Assembly: GCA_001920415.1 (NCBI GenBank)
Contig: MNJR01000039.1
Location: 1 to 58,454 of the forward strand
Source: Acidobacteria bacterium 13_1_20CM_3_53_8
Lineage (GTDB): Bacteria; Acidobacteriota; Blastocatellia; Pyrinomonadales; Pyrinomonadaceae
Length of the DNA: 58,454 bases
Direction of reading: 5' to 3'
Both the position numbers and the translations under genes were made by a program. Under the pieces are notes generated by a model, which saw nothing but the letters and a program-made list of their open reading frames with translations, did no database searches and was not told where the DNA came from. Position 1 is the first letter of the stretch. Each line of letters begins with the position of its first letter. Positions 26,281 through 36,783 of this stretch are shown piece by piece.

Positions 26281-26359
26281 CATTGCGCACGGCGGTCAAC
26301 CTGACTCCCCTGGTGTCAGTATGATTGAGGTGTGACTGACCGCTTCACCTTCCGCAATG
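26281..26359. other. Nested hairpin element between the S8 protease and GGDEF-EAL genes
   Basis: Three nested complementary pairs: CATTGCG (26281-26287) with CGCAATG (26353-26359), GCGGTCA (26292-26298) with TGACCGC (26337-26343), and CTGAC (26301-26305) with GTCAG (26315-26319). It begins 26 bases after the protease stop. It lacks a terminal T-run, so it is not a typical intrinsic terminator. The rest of 26256-26516 has no gene. Confidence 0.5.
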
Positions 26360-26516
26360 GACAAACAGCCAAACACCTGAACAATTAACAGGCTCTCGGA
26401 CGCCGTGCTGATGGCATAACTGTTGCCCTTGAAGCACGGGCAGGCGCGGACTATGAATTTTGTCGAGCGCCTGACTCAATCTGTCCGAAGTTTTGCGCCC
26501 CCCTCAACGAGAGCGA

Positions 26517-29069
26517 ATGAATACAGTTTCAAGAGAGCGTCTTACACGCCGTCTGATCTGGCTCGTCATCGTTTGCGGCGGCGCGTGCTTGCTAATTTCC
26601 GCCGCGCGGCTCAACGTTGCTACCCTGGACGCGCGCTTTTTTCTGCTTGCCCTGGTGACTATCACTCTGGGGTCGCGCATGTGCGTTAAGATTCCGCGCG
26701 TACGCAGCGAGATAACGGTTTCGGAAACCTTCATCTTCCTCACCATGCTCACCTTCGACGGCGAGGCTGCCATTCTCTTGAGCGCAATAGAGGCTTTCTG
26801 CACCTCCACGCGCTCGAATAAGAACAGGCTCTATCAACTCTTCAATGCCAGCGCTATGGCGTTGTCATACTCCATAACCGTCTGGACGCTGCGACTCGCG
26901 TTCGGCTCGCTGCCGCATCTTCCTCTGGGCACAGCTTCGGCCACGCTCGTCTTCGCCATATGCGTGATGGCCTCAGTCCAGTACATCACCAACTCAGGCT
27001 TGATAGCCACGTGCGTAGCCGTCAGGTCGAACCGCCCCATCTGGCATACTTGGAAAGATAACTTTCTCTACACATCCATCACCTACTTCGCTGGCGCGTC
27101 TGCGGCTGCGCTCCTTGCCAAGCTCATTGCCGAGTTCGGCTTCTACGTTATCGTCGCGGCCACCCCGTTGATAACCATAGTCTATTTCACCTACTACTTT
27201 TACCTCAAAAACGTAGAGGCGAAGACGGCGCAGGTCGAGCAGGCCGAGCGCCACGTCGCAGAGCTTTCATGCCACATAGCCGAGCAGAAACGCATCGGTG
27301 ATGCGCTTTCTGAGAGCGAGAAGCGATTCCGTAATGCGTTCGAGCGATTCCGCAGCGCATTCGATTACGCCGCCATAGGCATGGCGCTCGTGTCCGAAGA
27401 AGGCCACTGGCTTCAGGTCAATCACTCGCTCTGTAACATACTCGGCTACTCAGAAAACGAACTGCTCGGTTGTGACTTTCAGGAAATCACACACCCGGAC
27501 GACCTCGGCACATCACAGTCTAGTATATGCCAACTTCTCGAAGGCAATGTTCCGACACGCCAGATAGAGATGCGCTACATACACAAGCACGGTCACATCA
27601 TCTGGGTATCGCTGAGCGCATCGCTTGTTAACGATGCAGAGACGAACTCGCGCAGCCTCATCTTTCAAGTTCAAGACATAACTGAGCGCAAGCGCGCAGA
27701 AGACCAACTCTTACACGACGCCTTTCATGATGCGCTGACGGGATTGCCGAACCGCGCGCTCTTCACAGACCATTTGAAGATGGCTTTGCAGCGCGCACGG
27801 CGCAGCCACGAACGCCTGTTCGCTACTCTCTTTCTAGACCTTGACCGGTTCAAAGTCATCAACGACAGTCTAGGCCACATGATAGGCGATCAACTGTTGG
27901 TCGGCATCGCGCGAAGGTTGGAGGTCTGCCTCAGACCCGGCGACACAGTTGCCCGTCTTGGCGGCGACGAATTCACAATCCTGCTGGAAGACCTGCTGGA
28001 CGCCACCGACGCCATAGAGATAGCCGAGCGCATTCAGCGCGAACTCTCCGTTCCCTTCAACATAGGCGGGCACGAAGTCTTCACCACTGCGAGCTTAGGG
28101 ATTGCGCCAAGCTCAATCGGCTACGAGCGCGCGGAAGACATACTGCGCGACGCTGACACGGCCATGTATCGCGCGAAGATGATGGGCAAGAATCGCTACG
28201 AAGTTTTTGACAAGGCTATGCACGACCGCGCAATGAACCTTTTGCAGATGGAGACAGACCTGCGCCGCGCCGTTGACCGCCAGGAATTTTTCCTTGAGTA
28301 CCAGCCCATCGTCGAATTGAAGAGCGGCCAGGTTCACGGGTTTGAAGCCCTTGTGCGGTGGCAGCATCCAGAGCGCGGAATGATCTCGCCTCTGGACTTC
28401 ATCCCCGTGGCTGAAGAGAACGGATTGATAATCCCTCTGGGCAGGTGGGTATTGATAGAAGCCTGCAAGCAGCTACGGCTATGGCAGGAGCAGGTTCCCG
28501 AAAACCCCTCGTTCAATCTCAGCGTTAATCTTTCAAGCCGCCAGTTCTCTCAGCCGGATTTGGTCGAACAGATAGCAGCTATTATCAAAGAGACCGAAGT
28601 TGATGCGCGAGGGCTGAAGCTAGAGATAACAGAGAGCATGGTGATGGAGAACATTGACACGGCGGTCGGGATGCTCACACGCCTGCGCTCGCTCGGTGTA
28701 GAGATAAGCCTTGACGATTTCGGCACGGGCTATTCTTCATTGAGCTACCTGCACCGTTTCCCCATCAACACCTTGAAGATTGACCGCTCGTTCGTCAGCC
28801 GCATGACCGACAGCAGCGAGAACGCAGAGATAGTCCGCACCATAGCCACGCTCGCGCGCAGCCTTGAGATGGACGTTGTAGCCGAAGGCATTGAGACGGA
28901 ACGACAGTTCGAGCAATTGAGGGCGCTCAATTGCGAATACGGCCAAGGCTTCCTCTTCTCCGAACCCGTAGCGCACAACGAAGCATTTAAACTACTCATT
29001 GAAGCAATCAATTATCCGACACACGCAGATTTAACTATTAATCTTAACAGACAGGTTCTAGCCGCATGA
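26517..29069 (+). CDS. Membrane GGDEF-EAL protein (c-di-GMP synthesis and breakdown) with PAS domain
   Basis: An 850-residue inner-membrane signalling enzyme. About eight hydrophobic segments in residues 15-240 form a MASE-like sensor. A short coiled coil and a PAS domain with PAC motif follow (FDYAAIGMALVSEEGHWLQV to ITERKRAEDQ, about 285-400). GGDEF is intact at 482-486, and an RxxD inhibitory site (RPGD) lies five residues before it. The EAL domain keeps its metal and catalytic motifs: EALVRW (Glu610), NLSSRQF, EITES, DDFGTGYSSL, KIDRSFV and EGIE. Both activities look possible. The start at 26517 follows ACGAGAGCGA; a TTG 24 bases upstream is the alternative. No c-di-GMP riboswitch was found upstream. 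Confidence 0.93.
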   Translation: MNTVSRERLTRRLIWLVIVCGGACLLISAARLNVATLDARFFLLALVTITLGSRMCVKIPRVRSEITVSETFIFLTMLTFDGEAAILLSAIEAFCTSTRSNKNRLYQLFNASAMALSYSITVWTLRLAFGSLPHLPLGTASATLVFAICVMASVQYITNSGLIATCVAVRSNRPIWHTWKDNFLYTSITYFAGASAAALLAKLIAEFGFYVIVAATPLITIVYFTYYFYLKNVEAKTAQVEQAERHVAELSCHIAEQKRIGDALSESEKRFRNAFERFRSAFDYAAIGMALVSEEGHWLQVNHSLCNILGYSENELLGCDFQEITHPDDLGTSQSSICQLLEGNVPTRQIEMRYIHKHGHIIWVSLSASLVNDAETNSRSLIFQVQDITERKRAEDQLLHDAFHDALTGLPNRALFTDHLKMALQRARRSHERLFATLFLDLDRFKVINDSLGHMIGDQLLVGIARRLEVCLRPGDTVARLGGDEFTILLEDLLDATDAIEIAERIQRELSVPFNIGGHEVFTTASLGIAPSSIGYERAEDILRDADTAMYRAKMMGKNRYEVFDKAMHDRAMNLLQMETDLRRAVDRQEFFLEYQPIVELKSGQVHGFEALVRWQHPERGMISPLDFIPVAEENGLIIPLGRWVLIEACKQLRLWQEQVPENPSFNLSVNLSSRQFSQPDLVEQIAAIIKETEVDARGLKLEITESMVMENIDTAVGMLTRLRSLGVEISLDDFGTGYSSLSYLHRFPINTLKIDRSFVSRMTDSSENAEIVRTIATLARSLEMDVVAEGIETERQFEQLRALNCEYGQGFLFSEPVAHNEAFKLLIEAINYPTHADLTINLNRQVLAA

Positions 29070-29071
29070 AG

Positions 29072-29188
29072 AAGGCAAAAGTAAAAAGGTAAAAGGCAAA
29101 AGTGAGGCTGAGAGCATTTTAAATTTTTAATTGAAATGCTTTTCGCCTTATCCTTTTTGCCCTTTGCCTTTTTACTTTTGCCTTTAAG
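29072..29188. repeat. Intergenic inverted repeat, AAAGGTAAAAGGC family
   Basis: AAGGCAAAAGTAAAAAGG on the left pairs with CCTTTTTACTTTTGCC-type sequence on the right. The centre has GAGAGCATTTTAAATTTTTAATTGAAATGCTTTTCG, itself a hairpin (AGCATTTT/AATGCTTT). It starts three bases after the GGDEF-EAL stop. Nothing further is seen up to the next start at 29321 except GGAAGGAAG. Confidence 0.88.
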
Positions 29189-29320
29189 CCCTCTTCCGTG
29201 AATCGGACTCTCTTTAACCAACGCTTTCGGAGAGATGTAAGACAGGTTCGGCATAGGTTTGTACCACGATGATAATATACAATTGACTCAATCGCCCGTT
29301 CACATTAGGAAGGAAGCGCT

Positions 29321-30304
29321 ATGAAAAACTCTTCAGTGTTTTTAGCCGCGATGTTTTCCTTCATCATTCTCGTCTCGATCTCTCAAGCTCAAACGGATCA
29401 ACACGAACGATGGGAGAATGGAGTCAGCAATTCTTGGACTTTACCTCAAGCGCCAAAAGTAGAACTTGATGAGCTTAAGTCGCGTTGGAAGTTAATTGAA
29501 GAAGAATTGAAGTCCACCACGAACGAGTACGCGGGAACTTATTGCATTGGCGGCGATATGCGCGGAAGTATTGTGCGTTGGGCGCCGAAGAGCGGTTTCG
29601 TTTATGTTTATACTTATGAGTGGCTTGACCTGATTGGTTTTAGCTATGGCAAGGTCATTATCAATCCATCGGAAATTACTTTCACGTTTGAGCGTGGTCA
29701 ACAGTTCAAAAACGAGTTTGGTGATACTATAACTATTCCTCAACATTGGATTCCGGCAAGATGGAAACGAAATAATTATCTTATTCCGACAGATGATATT
29801 GCGGAATTTGGAAACTACGTCGCTGGCTTCGGCAAGTATAACGATTTCAACGGCCCTTGCTGCGAATTTACTCCTTTTTTTGTTGATACAGCTAAATCCG
29901 GTTCACAAGAATCCGAGAGACCTATAGTGCCTAGTGAATACGAACATCTTATAAAGCAACCGATTGAAACAACGATTAAATCTGTCGGTCGTAAGAAGCT
30001 GGTGAAGAATTATGGGTCTGAGGGTGAGCTTTACAGTAATCTTCATCTGAAGGCATCGCTACTACCAGTCCAAATCAATGCGGGTAAAAAGCAGGGCGTC
30101 AAACGAGGACTACTCTTTCATCTAGTGGATGCTCCTATCGGTCAATATTTAAAGATTATTCGGGTCGGCCTCGCTTTCTCAGAAGGTGTTATAGTGAGGG
30201 ACATTGATGAGAATGGGGAGAGGTGCTTCGATTTAGAGACAGGCGAGAGCAAACAATGTCCACCTGTTTTAGCTGGCACGAAAGTAACTACAAGTCCTCT
30301 TTAA
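29321..30304 (+). CDS. Secreted protein of unknown function
   Basis: A 327-residue protein with a signal peptide (MKNSSVFLAAMFSFIILVSI, cleavage after SQAQ) and a GGAAGG ribosome-binding site. The mature region is mixed alpha/beta with many aromatic residues (RWAPKSGFVYVYTYEWLDLI, IPQHWIPARWKRNNYLIP) and a Cys pair in a GPCCEF motif. I recognise no family. Codon use is more AT-rich than the neighbours (many AAT, TTT and GAA codons), which may mean recent arrival. It is followed four bases later by a duplicated copy of the dnaG start. Confidence 0.7.
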   Translation: MKNSSVFLAAMFSFIILVSISQAQTDQHERWENGVSNSWTLPQAPKVELDELKSRWKLIEEELKSTTNEYAGTYCIGGDMRGSIVRWAPKSGFVYVYTYEWLDLIGFSYGKVIINPSEITFTFERGQQFKNEFGDTITIPQHWIPARWKRNNYLIPTDDIAEFGNYVAGFGKYNDFNGPCCEFTPFFVDTAKSGSQESERPIVPSEYEHLIKQPIETTIKSVGRKKLVKNYGSEGELYSNLHLKASLLPVQINAGKKQGVKRGLLFHLVDAPIGQYLKIIRVGLAFSEGVIVRDIDENGERCFDLETGESKQCPPVLAGTKVTTSPL

Positions 30305-30307
30305 TCT

Positions 30308-30391
30308 ATGCGCTTCCCACAGACTTTCATTGATGACCTTAGACGGCAGGCGGACATCATGCGCTGGCTCTCGCGTTTGATAGAATGGTGA
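30308..30391 (+). pseudogene. Truncated duplicate of the dnaG 5' end
   Basis: The first 19 codons (30308-30364) match the true dnaG start at 31058 closely: 51 of 57 bases are the same. Four differences are silent (TTC/TTT, CAG/CAA, CTT/CTC, CGG/CGA), and codon 18 is ATG instead of GTC. The frame then runs through eight unrelated codons to TGA at 30389-30391. It marks the left side of the inserted toxin-antitoxin pair. Confidence 0.85.
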
Positions 30392-30407
30392 TGAAGGAGC
30401 CGAGGCT

Positions 30408-30635
30408 ATGACACGTGAACAACTGATTGAAGAAATCCGTCAGCTTCCGCTAGAGCAGAAGGTGGCGTTACTTGAAGCAATCTCGCGCAGCGTGCAAGAA
30501 GAGATGCGCTTGCGCGAACGCAGAGGGGCGGCGGTCAATCGGTTGCGCGGCATTGCCAAGCCTGACGGCCCACCTCCGTCGGACGAAGAACTCAAAGAAG
30601 ATTATATAGACTACTTAACCAAGAAGTATTCCTAA
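30408..30635 (+). CDS. Putative antitoxin (VapB-like partner of PIN toxin)
   Basis: A 75-residue protein, mostly helical and charged (MTREQLIEEIRQLPLEQKVA, then LLEAISRSVQEEMRLRERRG), with an acidic C-terminal tail (SDEELKEDYIDYLTKKYS) of the kind that wraps a toxin. It is preceded by GAAGGAG and its TAA overlaps the ATG of the PIN gene (TAATG), the usual coupling of antitoxin and toxin. The exact antitoxin family is not recognised; the role is inferred from size and position. Confidence 0.7.
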   Translation: MTREQLIEEIRQLPLEQKVALLEAISRSVQEEMRLRERRGAAVNRLRGIAKPDGPPPSDEELKEDYIDYLTKKYS

Positions 30636-31057
30636 TGCGCGTTCTGTTCGACACGGATGTGGTGCTCGACTTAGTGCTGGATCGTGAGCCGTTCGTCGAG
30701 GCTGCTGTGTCCCTTTTCGCGCTGCATGACCAAGGCCGCATAGACGGCTATGTTTCTGGCATTACTCTTATCAACGTTTTCTACGTAACACGTAAATTCA
30801 AAGGAATGGAGAGCGCAAGACGGGCAGTCGAAGAGCTTCTGACCACATTGTTCGTGTGTTATCTAGATCAATTCGTTCTTGAAAACGCATGTGGGCTTCC
30901 ATTCACCGATTACGAAGACGCGACGCAACATGCTAGCGCGACAGCAAATCGCTTGGATGTTATCGTCACGCGCAATCTTAACGATTACAAAAATGCTACA
31001 CTGCCCGTCTTTTCACCGATAGACTTTCTTAATCAACTGAAATCAGAAAATCCATAA
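30635..31057 (+). CDS. PIN-domain toxin (VapC-like ribonuclease)
   Basis: A 140-residue PIN-domain protein. The acidic active-site set is visible: Asp6 and Asp8 in VLFDTDVVLDLVLDREPFVE, the central Glu region, and the C-terminal Asp cluster in LPFTDYEDATQHASATANRLDVIVTRNLNDY. This is the standard order for VapC RNases that cleave tRNA or rRNA. It overlaps the antitoxin gene by one base, and its TAA ends directly against the dnaG ATG (0 bases). The pair lies between two copies of the dnaG start, so it looks like a recent insertion. Confidence 0.85.
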   Translation: MRVLFDTDVVLDLVLDREPFVEAAVSLFALHDQGRIDGYVSGITLINVFYVTRKFKGMESARRAVEELLTTLFVCYLDQFVLENACGLPFTDYEDATQHASATANRLDVIVTRNLNDYKNATLPVFSPIDFLNQLKSENP

Positions 31058-32890
31058 ATGCGCTTTCCACAAACTTTCATTGATGACCTCAGACGACAGG
31101 CGGACATCGTCCGCATCATCAACGACTACGTGACGTTGAAGAAGAAGGGCGCAAACTGGATGGCTTGCTGCCCTTTTCACAGGGAGAAGACGCCGTCGTT
31201 TTCTGTCAATCCGTCGAAAGAAATTTACTATTGCTTCGGCTGCCACCGGGGAGGCTCGGTGTTCAATTTCGTGATGGAGATTGAAGGCGTGTCGTTTCCC
31301 GAAGCCGTGAAGACTGTTGCCGAGAAATCTGGCGTATCTCTGCCCGTGATGGTGGATGACAGGAAGTTTGAGACGAAAAAGAAAGAGGCTGATGAAGTTA
31401 TTGAACTAAACGCGTGGGCGCTCGAATGGTGGGAGCAGCAGTTGGAACAGGCTGAGGGGAGAACTGCACTAGAGTATCTTGCCAAAAGAGAGATTCTGGA
31501 TGAGACGCGAAAGGCTTTTCGTCTGGGTTATGCGCCAGATCGTTGGGATGCGCTCTCGTCTTATCTGAAGCAGCGTGGGGCTTCTGCCGGAAAAATTGAG
31601 CGAAGCGGGCTGGTTGTTAAAAAGGATTCCGGGGGATTTTATGACCGTTTCCGAGGCCGTCTGATTTTTCCCGTTATGGATGCGCAAGGGAGACCTGTGG
31701 CCTTCGGCGGAAGGATTTTGCAGGATGGCGAGCCGAAATACTTGAACTCGCCGGAAACTGCTGCGTATACGAAAGGTCGCCATCTTTACGGGCTGAACTG
31801 GGCGCGCGATGAGATAAGGCGGAAAAAATTCGCTATCCTGGTCGAGGGCTACCTGGATTTAATCGTCCCTTTTCAGGCCGGAGTGAGAAATCTGGTCGCA
31901 TCTTTGGGGACGGCCTTGACGCCGGAGCAGGCGAAACTCATGGGAAGGTTTGCGCGTAAAGTTGTAGTGAACTATGATGGTGATAAGGCGGGCATACAGG
32001 CAGCTAAAAGGGCTATAGAAACGCTTCTGGCAGAAGAGTTTGAAGTGAAGGTGCTGGTTCTGCCGGACAACGCAGACCCTGATGAATTCATCAGACAGTA
32101 CGGCGTCGAAGAGTACCAGAAGCGTCGAGGGCTTGCATTCCCCCACATACAATTTGTGCTGGAAGAGGCGGTACGGGATCGCAATCTTCATCGCCCGGCT
32201 GATAAAGCGGCGGCGGTAGAGGAGGCGCTCCCGTTTGTTCGCGTTGTCCGAAACTCGATTCAGAAGCGCGAATACTTTGACATCGTGATGGACACGCTCC
32301 GCGTAGAAGAAGCCCAGCTTCGCAAGGAGTTATGGCAGACGGTCAAGGCGGGCGCAAGCCTGGATGCCAGAAGCGTTCACCAGAAAGTGACGCGAGCCAC
32401 AGGGGCGCAGCCGACGATTGCGGAACAGAAGCTTCTGGAACTGCTTTTTACGGACGAAGAGCTGCGGGAGACGGTCGTCGCTCGATTGGAAGAGCAGGAT
32501 TACGAGGATTTGCCGACCGCAAATGTTTTCCGTGCGCTAGTTGAAATCGAAAGAGAAGGCGGAACGGTTGATTTCGCCACTTTGAGCGCGAAGACTGAAG
32601 GAGACGCGGTTGCGGCAGACCTGGTGCCGCTGCTTCTGATGAGCGAGACGATGCGCGCAGAAGGCGAAGCGGTTGACGACACTTTGGCGGTCGCGGAAAG
32701 CTGCTTGAACGCTTTGCGCATGATGGCTGTTGACCGCCGCATCAACGAATTGAGCGCGGAGATCGCTACGGCTGAGCGCGCGGGCGACAATGAGCGGCGC
32801 GACCGTCTGGCGCTGGAGCATCTTGAGTTGGCACGCAAGCGCAACGCGCTTCTTCCTCGCACAGAGGCGGCAACGAATTTTGGATTTTAG
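31058..32890 (+). CDS. dnaG: DNA primase
   Basis: A 610-residue DnaG that makes RNA primers at the replication fork. The N-terminal CHC2 zinc finger is complete (CCPFHREKTPSFSVNP and YYCFGCHRGGSVFNF, residues about 35-70). The catalytic core follows, with the RFRGRLIFPVMDAQGRPVAFGGR motif and the TOPRIM signature (ILVEGYLDLI; VVNYDGDKAGIQAA). A helical DnaB-interacting C-terminus ends the protein. The last codons (NFGF, TAG) are read from the start of a TTTTGGATTTTAG repeat, so the native tail may have been different. It precedes rpoD, the common dnaG-rpoD macromolecular-synthesis order. Confidence 0.97.
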   Translation: MRFPQTFIDDLRRQADIVRIINDYVTLKKKGANWMACCPFHREKTPSFSVNPSKEIYYCFGCHRGGSVFNFVMEIEGVSFPEAVKTVAEKSGVSLPVMVDDRKFETKKKEADEVIELNAWALEWWEQQLEQAEGRTALEYLAKREILDETRKAFRLGYAPDRWDALSSYLKQRGASAGKIERSGLVVKKDSGGFYDRFRGRLIFPVMDAQGRPVAFGGRILQDGEPKYLNSPETAAYTKGRHLYGLNWARDEIRRKKFAILVEGYLDLIVPFQAGVRNLVASLGTALTPEQAKLMGRFARKVVVNYDGDKAGIQAAKRAIETLLAEEFEVKVLVLPDNADPDEFIRQYGVEEYQKRRGLAFPHIQFVLEEAVRDRNLHRPADKAAAVEEALPFVRVVRNSIQKREYFDIVMDTLRVEEAQLRKELWQTVKAGASLDARSVHQKVTRATGAQPTIAEQKLLELLFTDEELRETVVARLEEQDYEDLPTANVFRALVEIEREGGTVDFATLSAKTEGDAVAADLVPLLLMSETMRAEGEAVDDTLAVAESCLNALRMMAVDRRINELSAEIATAERAGDNERRDRLALEHLELARKRNALLPRTEAATNFGF

Positions 32891-32970
32891 ATTTTAGATT
32901 CTCATTTTGGAATTAGCTCAAACAGCTTGGTGGCGGCTGGAGCAATCCAAAATCGAAAATCGAAAATCTC
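32876..32970. repeat. Intergenic inverted repeat, TTTTGGATTTTAGATTTT family
   Basis: TTTTGGATTTTAGATTTTAG on the left pairs with CCAAAATCGAAAATCGAAAATC on the right. The centre contains AGCTCAAACAGCTTGGTGGCGGCTGGAGC. It overlaps the dnaG stop and lies before the rpoD ribosome-binding site. Copies are at 43185 and 44200. Confidence 0.85.
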
Positions 32971-32988
32971 TTGAGGTGAGCTAAAAAA

Positions 32989-34719
<1,731 letters not shown>

Positions 34720-34723
34720 AGCA

Positions 34724-34800
34724 GTTTTCAGTTTTTAGTTTTCAGTTTCAAGCCAAAAGCTTTTTCTGAAAACTAGAAACTGAAAACTGAAAACTGTTTT
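34724..34800. repeat. Intergenic inverted repeat, GTTTTCAG family
   Basis: CAGTTTTCAGTTTTTAGTTTTCAG on the left, its complement on the right, and CCAAAAGCTTTTTC at the loop. It runs from four bases after the rpoD stop to the base before the next gene's ATG. Copies are at 7567 and 49085. Confidence 0.9.
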
Positions 34801-36690
34801 ATGCGTATTGCCGAAAGTTACAAACAGAAACTAGCCAGCGAGGAAGGGTACGTGGTGAAGCGCGGCGCTCAATTGCGCGTGGCGCTCTGCTATCCGAACG
34901 TTTATTCAATCGGCATGGCTAACTTAGGCTTTCAGGCGATGTACGAGATTTTCAACAACATCCCTGAAGTCTCGTGCGAGCGTGTGTTTCTGCCGGACGC
35001 TGCGGAGATGCGCGAGTACGAGAAATCGCGCACGCCTCTGCTTTCGCTTGAGACGCAGACGCCTGTGCGCGCATTCGATGTCGTGGCATTCTCCATTTCG
35101 TTCGAGACGGATTATCTGAACATGGCGCGCATGCTAGATTTGAGCGGCGTGCCGGTCTGGGCTAAAGACAGAACTCGGCATGATCCGCTCGTTGTGATGG
35201 GCGGCGCTTCTTCATTCCTGAATCCTGAACCTATCGCGGAATTCACAGACGTAATCGGCGTGGGCGAGGGCGAGATTCTTGGGCCACAGTTAATTGATGC
35301 AATCCTGGAGAACGGCACGAAGGAAGAGATTCTTCTTGCTCTGGCTCGCAAGGGCAGAGGCTTTTACGTTCCTTCGCTGTACGAAGTCGCTTACAACGAA
35401 GACGGAACTGTACGGGCTTACACGCCTGTGGCCGAGGGCGTGACCGCGCGTGTGGGGCGCGCTATTGCTGCTGAGAATCCGAAGGAAGGAAGTCTGCGCC
35501 GTGCAATGCGTCGCGGCGAAATTGAGATCGCCGAAAAATTGCGCGAGGGTGGAGTCTTCGCTCCTTCTACGATTATCTTCGCTCCAAAGGCAGAGATGGG
35601 CGAGCGCTTTCTGGTTGAAATTTCCAGGGGCTGCTCGCAAGGTTGCCGCTTCTGCTGGGCGGGTTTTAACTATTGGCCGCCGCGCGTAGTGCCTGCTCGT
35701 GACATTCTGGCGAAAGCCCAAAAATGGCGCGAGAAGACGGATAAGATTGGTCTGGTTTCGACAGCCGTTTGCGACCATCCTGAGATAAGCGAAATTCTCC
35801 AAGGGTTGCGAGCGATGAATTATCGCATCTCCGTCTCTTCTCTTCGCCTGGATCAAATCTCTGACGAACTTCTTGATGCTCTGGTCGAATCGCGTGACCA
35901 GCAGATTGCCGTCGCTCCCGAAACAGGCTCAGACCGTTTGCGCAAAGTCATCAATAAAAATCTGACGAACGACGAGATTGTTGACATCTGCGGCTCTGTG
36001 TTTGATCGCGGGATGCTGACGGTAAAGCTCTATTTGATGGTTGGCTTGCCGACCGAGACTGATGAAGATTTGGAAGAGATGATTGTTCTGGTCGAGCGAA
36101 TCAAGGATCGTATGCTCGAAGCCGGAAGACGATTCGGGCGCGCAGGCAAAATCATTCCTTCCTTGAACGGCTTTGTGCCGAAACCTAACACGCCTTTGCA
36201 GTGGGATGCTATTTGTCCTGAAAAGGAGTTGAAGCGTCGTTTGAAGTGGGTATCGAAAAATCTGGCGCGCATACCGAACGTCGAGGTGCGTGCGATGAGC
36301 GCTCGGATTGCGCACGAGCAGGCGCTTTTTTCTTCGGGCGATAGACGGGTTGCGCGCGTTATCGAACGGGCTGCGCGCTTCAATGGAGATTTAAATCGAG
36401 CGTTGCGCGAATCGGGCGTTGACGCTCACTTTTACACGAGCCGCGACCGCTCTTACGATGAAGTCTTACCCTGGGAGGTAGTGGACTCCGGTCTTTCGCG
36501 CGAGTTCATGCAGCGCGAGCACGAGCGAGCGCACATTGCACGCTCATCTGCGCCTTGCCCATCTGTTGATTCATGCACGCGCTGCGGCGTATGCCCGACC
36601 ACATGGCTTGCCAACGCGCCCGAAGGTTTCATTCAATTACAAGGTCTCTCAAAAGCCGCCGCACAAGTTCTAGCCGCTTACGCCACATAA
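34801..36690 (+). CDS. B12-binding/radical SAM protein (TIGR03960-type)
   Basis: A 629-residue protein. The N-terminus has a cobalamin-binding-like Rossmann region (LRVALCYPNVYSIGMANLGF). The 4Fe-4S cluster motif CSQGCRFC (C-x3-C-x2-C) lies near residue 280, followed by the TIM-barrel strands of radical SAM enzymes (VAPETGSDRLRKVINKNLTN). A C-terminal Cys cluster (CPSVDSCTRCGVC) could hold a second iron-sulphur centre. In many bacteria this family lies beside a TIGR03936 (DUF2344) partner that is not seen here. The ATG directly follows a hairpin repeat and has no ribosome-binding site of its own. Its reaction is not established. Confidence 0.87.
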   Translation: MRIAESYKQKLASEEGYVVKRGAQLRVALCYPNVYSIGMANLGFQAMYEIFNNIPEVSCERVFLPDAAEMREYEKSRTPLLSLETQTPVRAFDVVAFSISFETDYLNMARMLDLSGVPVWAKDRTRHDPLVVMGGASSFLNPEPIAEFTDVIGVGEGEILGPQLIDAILENGTKEEILLALARKGRGFYVPSLYEVAYNEDGTVRAYTPVAEGVTARVGRAIAAENPKEGSLRRAMRRGEIEIAEKLREGGVFAPSTIIFAPKAEMGERFLVEISRGCSQGCRFCWAGFNYWPPRVVPARDILAKAQKWREKTDKIGLVSTAVCDHPEISEILQGLRAMNYRISVSSLRLDQISDELLDALVESRDQQIAVAPETGSDRLRKVINKNLTNDEIVDICGSVFDRGMLTVKLYLMVGLPTETDEDLEEMIVLVERIKDRMLEAGRRFGRAGKIIPSLNGFVPKPNTPLQWDAICPEKELKRRLKWVSKNLARIPNVEVRAMSARIAHEQALFSSGDRRVARVIERAARFNGDLNRALRESGVDAHFYTSRDRSYDEVLPWEVVDSGLSREFMQREHERAHIARSSAPCPSVDSCTRCGVCPTTWLANAPEGFIQLQGLSKAAAQVLAAYAT

Positions 36691-36783
36691 GGAAGGCAAA
36701 AGGTAAAAGTAAAAAGGCAAAAGTGAAGAAGGATGAATCCCTTCCTACCTTTTGCCTTTTACCTTTTTACTTTTGCCTTCTTC
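36691..36783. repeat. Intergenic inverted repeat, AAAGGTAAAAGGC family
   Basis: GGAAGGCAAAAGGTAAAAGT on the left pairs with ACCTTTTGCCTTTTACCTTT on the right. The loop has GAAGAAGGATGAATCCCTTCC. It lies between convergent genes and reaches the stop codon of the minus-strand gene. Confidence 0.88.

Noticed and set aside
26360-26516. c-di-GMP (GEMM-type) riboswitch ahead of the GGDEF-EAL gene
   Set aside because: I looked for the conserved GEMM core and tetraloop-receptor features and did not find them.
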